Shown here: positions 58,560 to 64,000 of the stretch, one piece after another
Layout: every line of letters begins with the position of its first letter
How positions within the stretch are numbered: the stretch's first letter is position 1
Assembly (NCBI GenBank): GCA_036023115.1
Contig: JAYKKT010000047.1
Span: 3,154,501 to 3,218,500 of the forward strand
Source of the DNA: Brasenia schreberi
Taxonomy: Eukaryota > Streptophyta > Magnoliopsida > Nymphaeales > Cabombaceae
Length of the DNA: 64,000 nucleotides
Reading direction: 5' to 3'
Notes under the pieces: model-generated
Databases searched by the model: none
What the model was told of the DNA's origin: nothing
Seen by the model: only the letters and a program-made list of their open reading frames with translations
Translations under genes and position numbers: made by a program

Positions 58560-59456
58560 CTGGCACGCACGCTTTCCTTGGCACGTGCCAGTCGTCTTCC
58601 AGTCTCTTTCCTTTGGTTTCGGCCTCTTTCATCACTCACTAGGACCGGATCCAACTTAGAAATCCGTCACCGAATACCCGAACCCAGTCACTATATCCTT
58701 GGCTTCCTTACATGTTGCTGTTTAAACGGTGGAGACCCGAAACGACACGAACACGAAAAAGATTGAAACCTGCTTGGGTTGACCGAATTTCTGGACAGTC
58801 CCTAATACCAGGACACCATACAAATACAACCCGAAAAACAAAATTACTATTCATATAATACCAGATATGAGAACCCAATGACATCAACCAGTTTCGTGTC
58901 ATCCATTGTAACACAAATGATATCGGGTTTCACACAGAGCGTTAGCTCACCTGACTTCGGCCTCCCTTTAATAATAATAATAATATATCATGCTAAACTT
59001 GTTTAAAATGATAGGTCACGAAACTAAAAGTCCTAACGTGTAGGGTGGCATTTTCAGACACGAGTTGTTAACCCGATTTGAAAGTGGGACTCTGGGTCAG
59101 TACATCTGGAGTCAGGTTTCCGTCAACCCTACCCTAACTTGCTCTCACAGTAGGGATGTCAATGGGGTGGGCCGGGTATATCTATAGCCCGCCCGTGACT
59201 GAACTATGTGCCCGCTTCGTTCTACATGGGTATGAGTACGGGATTGGGTCTTTTTATTTTCTGCAGGTAACAGGGTGGGTTCGGAGAGTACACATCTCAA
59301 ATTCAATCCCATTTTACATTTTAAAATGACAAGTATTTTCTTATTTCAATACCATTATTCATAAATATAATTCAAATATTTATAAAATTTTCAAGTTAGC
59401 TAGTTTAAAATTTTAATATCTTTTTACACATGCGTGTATACAGATACAACCTTGGT
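58560..59456. other. Upstream region of the small-protein gene
   Basis: The first ~300 bp probably hold its promoter, though no clear TATA box was chosen. The rest is unremarkable, with an (AAT)n run near 58970-58984. Confidence 0.4.
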
Positions 59457-61358
<1,902 letters not shown>

Positions 61359-61519
61359 CAGTGGCAAATCTACATGTCTAACCAATCAAAAATTTCGAAA
61401 ATCAATTTAAAGCCTGTAGCCGATGGTGAGATTTATAGACTATAACACATAGTTTGCTCCACCTTAAATCATTCGAGTGGTATTCGTCCTGCCTAGAAGA
61501 GTTTCTAGATCCGCCACTG
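61359..61519. mobile_element. 161-bp hAT-like MITE
   Basis: Terminal inverted repeats cagtggcaaatcta / tagatccgccactg. The flanking 8-mers tatacaac (61351-61358) and tatgcaat (61520-61527) match at 6 of 8 positions, consistent with an old hAT-type 8-bp target duplication. Non-coding. Confidence 0.6.
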
Positions 61520-61854
61520 TATGCAATAGCCAATTGCGGCATGTTTGAGTTGTAGGACAACACGAACTCATGGCTATTCTTTTAGTAAATATGATAAGTT
61601 TAATAAAAAGCACCATGATATATGTCACATCAAGTATAAACTCTCAAAGAGTTAATGAACCGTACAAAAACAAAAGTCAAATTCTATGTGACATGAGAGT
61701 TAGGTGCCTCACACGCCCATGAGAGAATGGGTTTGATGCTTATAAAGGGTGTCTAAGTGCAACTATGGGTGTTGAAGGAACCGATCAAACCAAACCAAAC
61801 TGGAAAAAAGATTGGTGGTTTGGTTGACAGTTCTAAGGCTGCAATTGAACCACA

Positions 61855-61855
<1 letters not shown>

Positions 61856-61929
<74 letters not shown>

Positions 61930-61946
61930 AGAGAGAGAGAGAGAGA
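61856..61946. repeat. (TA)n(GA)n compound microsatellite
   Basis: About 36 TA units and 9 GA units, ending where the palindromic MITE at 61950 begins. Confidence 0.96.
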
Positions 61947-61949
61947 ACT

Positions 61950-62113
61950 GAAACATGCTCACATTGACACTTCTCCACTCATTGCTTTTGGGTATGATGA
62001 GTGTAATTTCAAAATTTTATGGAACTTTGAAAAAGTACGAAAGATATTTTGATTACACTCATATCATCAAAAGCAACAATTAAGCATGTCTTAGTGTGGG
62101 GAGGATCCAATCA
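61950..62113. mobile_element. Palindromic MITE copy
   Basis: The clearest copy: arms actcattgcttttgggtatg, then atgagtgtaat (to 62007) and attacactcatatcatcaaa, then agcaac (from 62052). Outer ends are aacatgctcac and its imperfect complement gtgtggggaggatccaat. About 164 bp. Confidence 0.75.
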
Positions 62114-62350
62114 ATATATATAGGAGTCCTCACCGGTTTATAAGTTTTATAACCTTGTATACATATAAAATATGAACCATACATCTAAATGATATGGTGG
62201 CATAATGCTGTGTATTTAGCCAAACCCTAAAATAAGTAGAATCATGGTTGGCCATGACACAGTTTGATTTAGTTCTCCAAAAACCAACAACTGATAATAG
62301 TGGGTTGGTTTGAAGTTGAGGTTAGAACTGAACCAAACTGAACCATGAAC

Positions 62351-63629
62351 ACTCTTATGTGCAATCCACTACCAGAGTTTGAAACTAATGGTTTTCCCAA
62401 AACCACTATTGGTAAAACTTCTACCTATCCTCTGGACATCGATAAGTCGAATTCAAATGCAAATCTGAACCTATTTTCTCGATCCTTTTCATTTGGAGAA
62501 TCTGTTTCCTCATCTTGAAAGGTGAACACGATCCAATTGGTATCGAACCCTGGACTCATCTTTGAATTTAGAATATGAACTCCGTGTATTTATTTTGTTC
62601 AACCCTGATTATAATGCTTATGATATATTTATTGATTATGATCCGTGTTTTGTAGAATGCAACACTGAAATTGAATACTTGTAGTTTATAGCTTTGTATT
62701 TGTGTTATGTAAATTATAATCTTGACTTTGTAAACTTTCATAAGCTTGTTGGTATATTATTAACTTCAAGTTTAACTTTCTTACTCTTATAGCATGTTGG
62801 TAACTTGATATTATTGTTTATTGATAGTAAAAATGTCATTGTGGTATTGTCATGTCATGCCAATGTTTAACTACTTATTAGTTGCATTCCTATTGTGTTT
62901 TCTAACAATTTGTTACATTCTATTATTTTATTTTATTTTTTCTTATTTTTTGAATTTGTTTGAATTTTTTTATTTTTAATATTTAATGTGTCATATCGTA
63001 TGATACGGCACGATTATCGCGTATCAGTGCTCTTTGCGATATGGGCACCGATACACTAATCACTACATTGGTTTGAAGGTTTTACTTTTGGAACTTCAAA
63101 AAATCACTGTTACACATCAAGATCTTGTGATTCTACAGCTGATTTCTATTGAATATACCATGTTGAAAAATACGCAGTTATTATATTGGAAAATTACCAG
63201 AAACTGGAATCTCATAATATATTTTATTTGGAAGTTATTAGGGCGTCTGGGTCCATCTTTTCTTCCTCGTTATTTAATCTTCAAAGCTGCAAAAGGATGA
63301 CAATAAAGTTACGCCTGAAATGGTAATAACTTCTTCAAGATTAGCCAAAAGGGAGGAACTAATTTGGACATGGCTGAGGGATGAGTTTGGATGGAAACCC
63401 CATACGATGTGGTGAAATGCTTTCTTCACAATTACATGTTCCAGTATAATAAGATGGGCCCTAAAACCACTTCATCACTCCAATGAGATTATCCTAAAAA
63501 GAGAATATATGAAGAACAAGAGAAGATTAGACAAACATGAAAACATAAAAGTTGGAGGAATAAAGAGTTTTAAGGTAGAATATAGAGAATATATTATCCA
63601 TTATGTTTATCTTCAAAGCTGCAAAAGGA
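62351..63629. other. No gene recognised; direct repeat flanking a 309-bp segment
   Basis: AT-rich. A 21-bp direct repeat, atcttcaaagctgcaaaag plus ga, lies at 63279-63299 and 63609-63629, enclosing 63300-63608. The 88-codon frame at 63034-63300 has no recognised domain. Confidence 0.45.
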
Positions 63630-64000
63630 ATTAATGGTGGTTGGTTAAAATGGAGAGGAGCATCAAATATTCTTTGTAATAAGAAGATACCATTAAAGTT
63701 AAAAGGTAAATATTATAGAGCAACAATTAGACCTACATGTTTTATGGTTCAGAGTGTTGCGCAATAAATCATCAATATGTACAAAAGATGTCTGTGACAG
63801 AAATGAAGATGTTGAGATGGATGAGTGGTCATTACAAGAAAAGACTATATACATAATGAGGTTATTAAAAATAAACTATGTGTGGCACCAATAGAGGATC
63901 GAATGAGAGAATATCATTTAAAATAAGAGAATATCGTTTAAGAAGGTATGAAAAACTAGATTTTGAAAGTATTAAAAGAGGTAGAGACGACTACAAAAGT
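63630..64000 (+). mobile_element. RTE LINE 3' part, cut by the window end
   Basis: C-terminal block of the LINE family (INGGWLKWRGASNILCNKKI, then PLKLKGKYYRATIRP) continuing to a REYRLRRYEKLDFESIKRGR-like stretch at the last bases. Frameshifted and truncated on the 5' side. Confidence 0.8.

Larger units (their letters stand above)
61764..62350. mobile_element. GGTTC-ended TIR element, second copy, with nested MITE
   Basis: The ends atgggtgttgaaggaaccg and gaaccatgaacactc are inverted. The segment 62125-62290 (ataagttttataaccttgta, aaataagtagaatcatggtt) is the reverse complement of 30300-30440. A (TA)n(GA)n tract and a palindromic MITE (61856-62113) sit inside it and are absent from the 30187 copy. 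Confidence 0.6.

Overview
This is nuclear DNA from a flowering plant. Three multi-exon genes with GT-AG introns encode proteins of plant type, gene promoters carry GA/CT tracts, and most of the rest is retrotransposon, MITE-like repeat and long (TA)n/(GA)n microsatellite sequence. The AT-rich composition argues against a grass, but the lineage cannot be fixed from sequence alone. No rRNA, convincing tRNA gene, CRISPR array or bacterial-type feature was seen.

Four protein-coding genes are supported. (1) 5799-24825 (+): glucose-6-phosphate 1-epimerase, eight exons, 311 aa, stretched by a 12-kb intron 5 full of nested LTR retrotransposons and a LINE-bearing intron 7. (2) 31986-33290 (+): a single-exon SAGA-complex ADA1/HFI1-type coactivator subunit, 434 aa. 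(3) 39499-42020 (-): a RING-H2 E3 ubiquitin ligase of the MBR1/HIP1-like type, 558 aa in five coding exons, with a likely promoter and 5' UTR exon near 47.7 kb. (4) 54952-58364 (-): a 79-aa conserved small plant protein of unknown function, split by a 3.2-kb intron and visible only after joining the exons. The genes look unrelated in function (sugar phosphate metabolism, transcription, ubiquitination, unknown).

Layout: 0-5.4 kb repeats and one complete decayed RTE-type LINE; 5.4-25.1 kb the epimerase gene; 25.1-30.9 kb broken LINE and LTR-like debris; 30.9-33.7 kb the ADA1 gene; 33.7-39.4 kb intergenic with very short LINE insertions; 39.4-47.75 kb the RING gene with its upstream region, which holds a complete 3.4-kb non-autonomous LTR element; 47.8-54.6 kb repeats; 54.6-58.6 kb the small-protein gene; 58.6-64 kb microsatellite/MITE clusters, TIR elements and a LINE that runs off the end.

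The most interesting material is in the repeats: (a) clusters in which short palindromic MITE-like units alternate with (TA)n/(GA)n tracts, resembling the microsatellite-targeting rice element Micron; (b) a copia-derived, coding-free LTR family in three copies, two complete with exact target-site duplications; (c) insertions of only 39-230 bp from the RTE LINE 3' end, each with its own target-site duplication, two of them nested in older LINE copies; (d) a 174-bp internally deleted LINE derivative inserted in a MITE; (e) a Dof transcription-factor pseudogene inside the epimerase intron.
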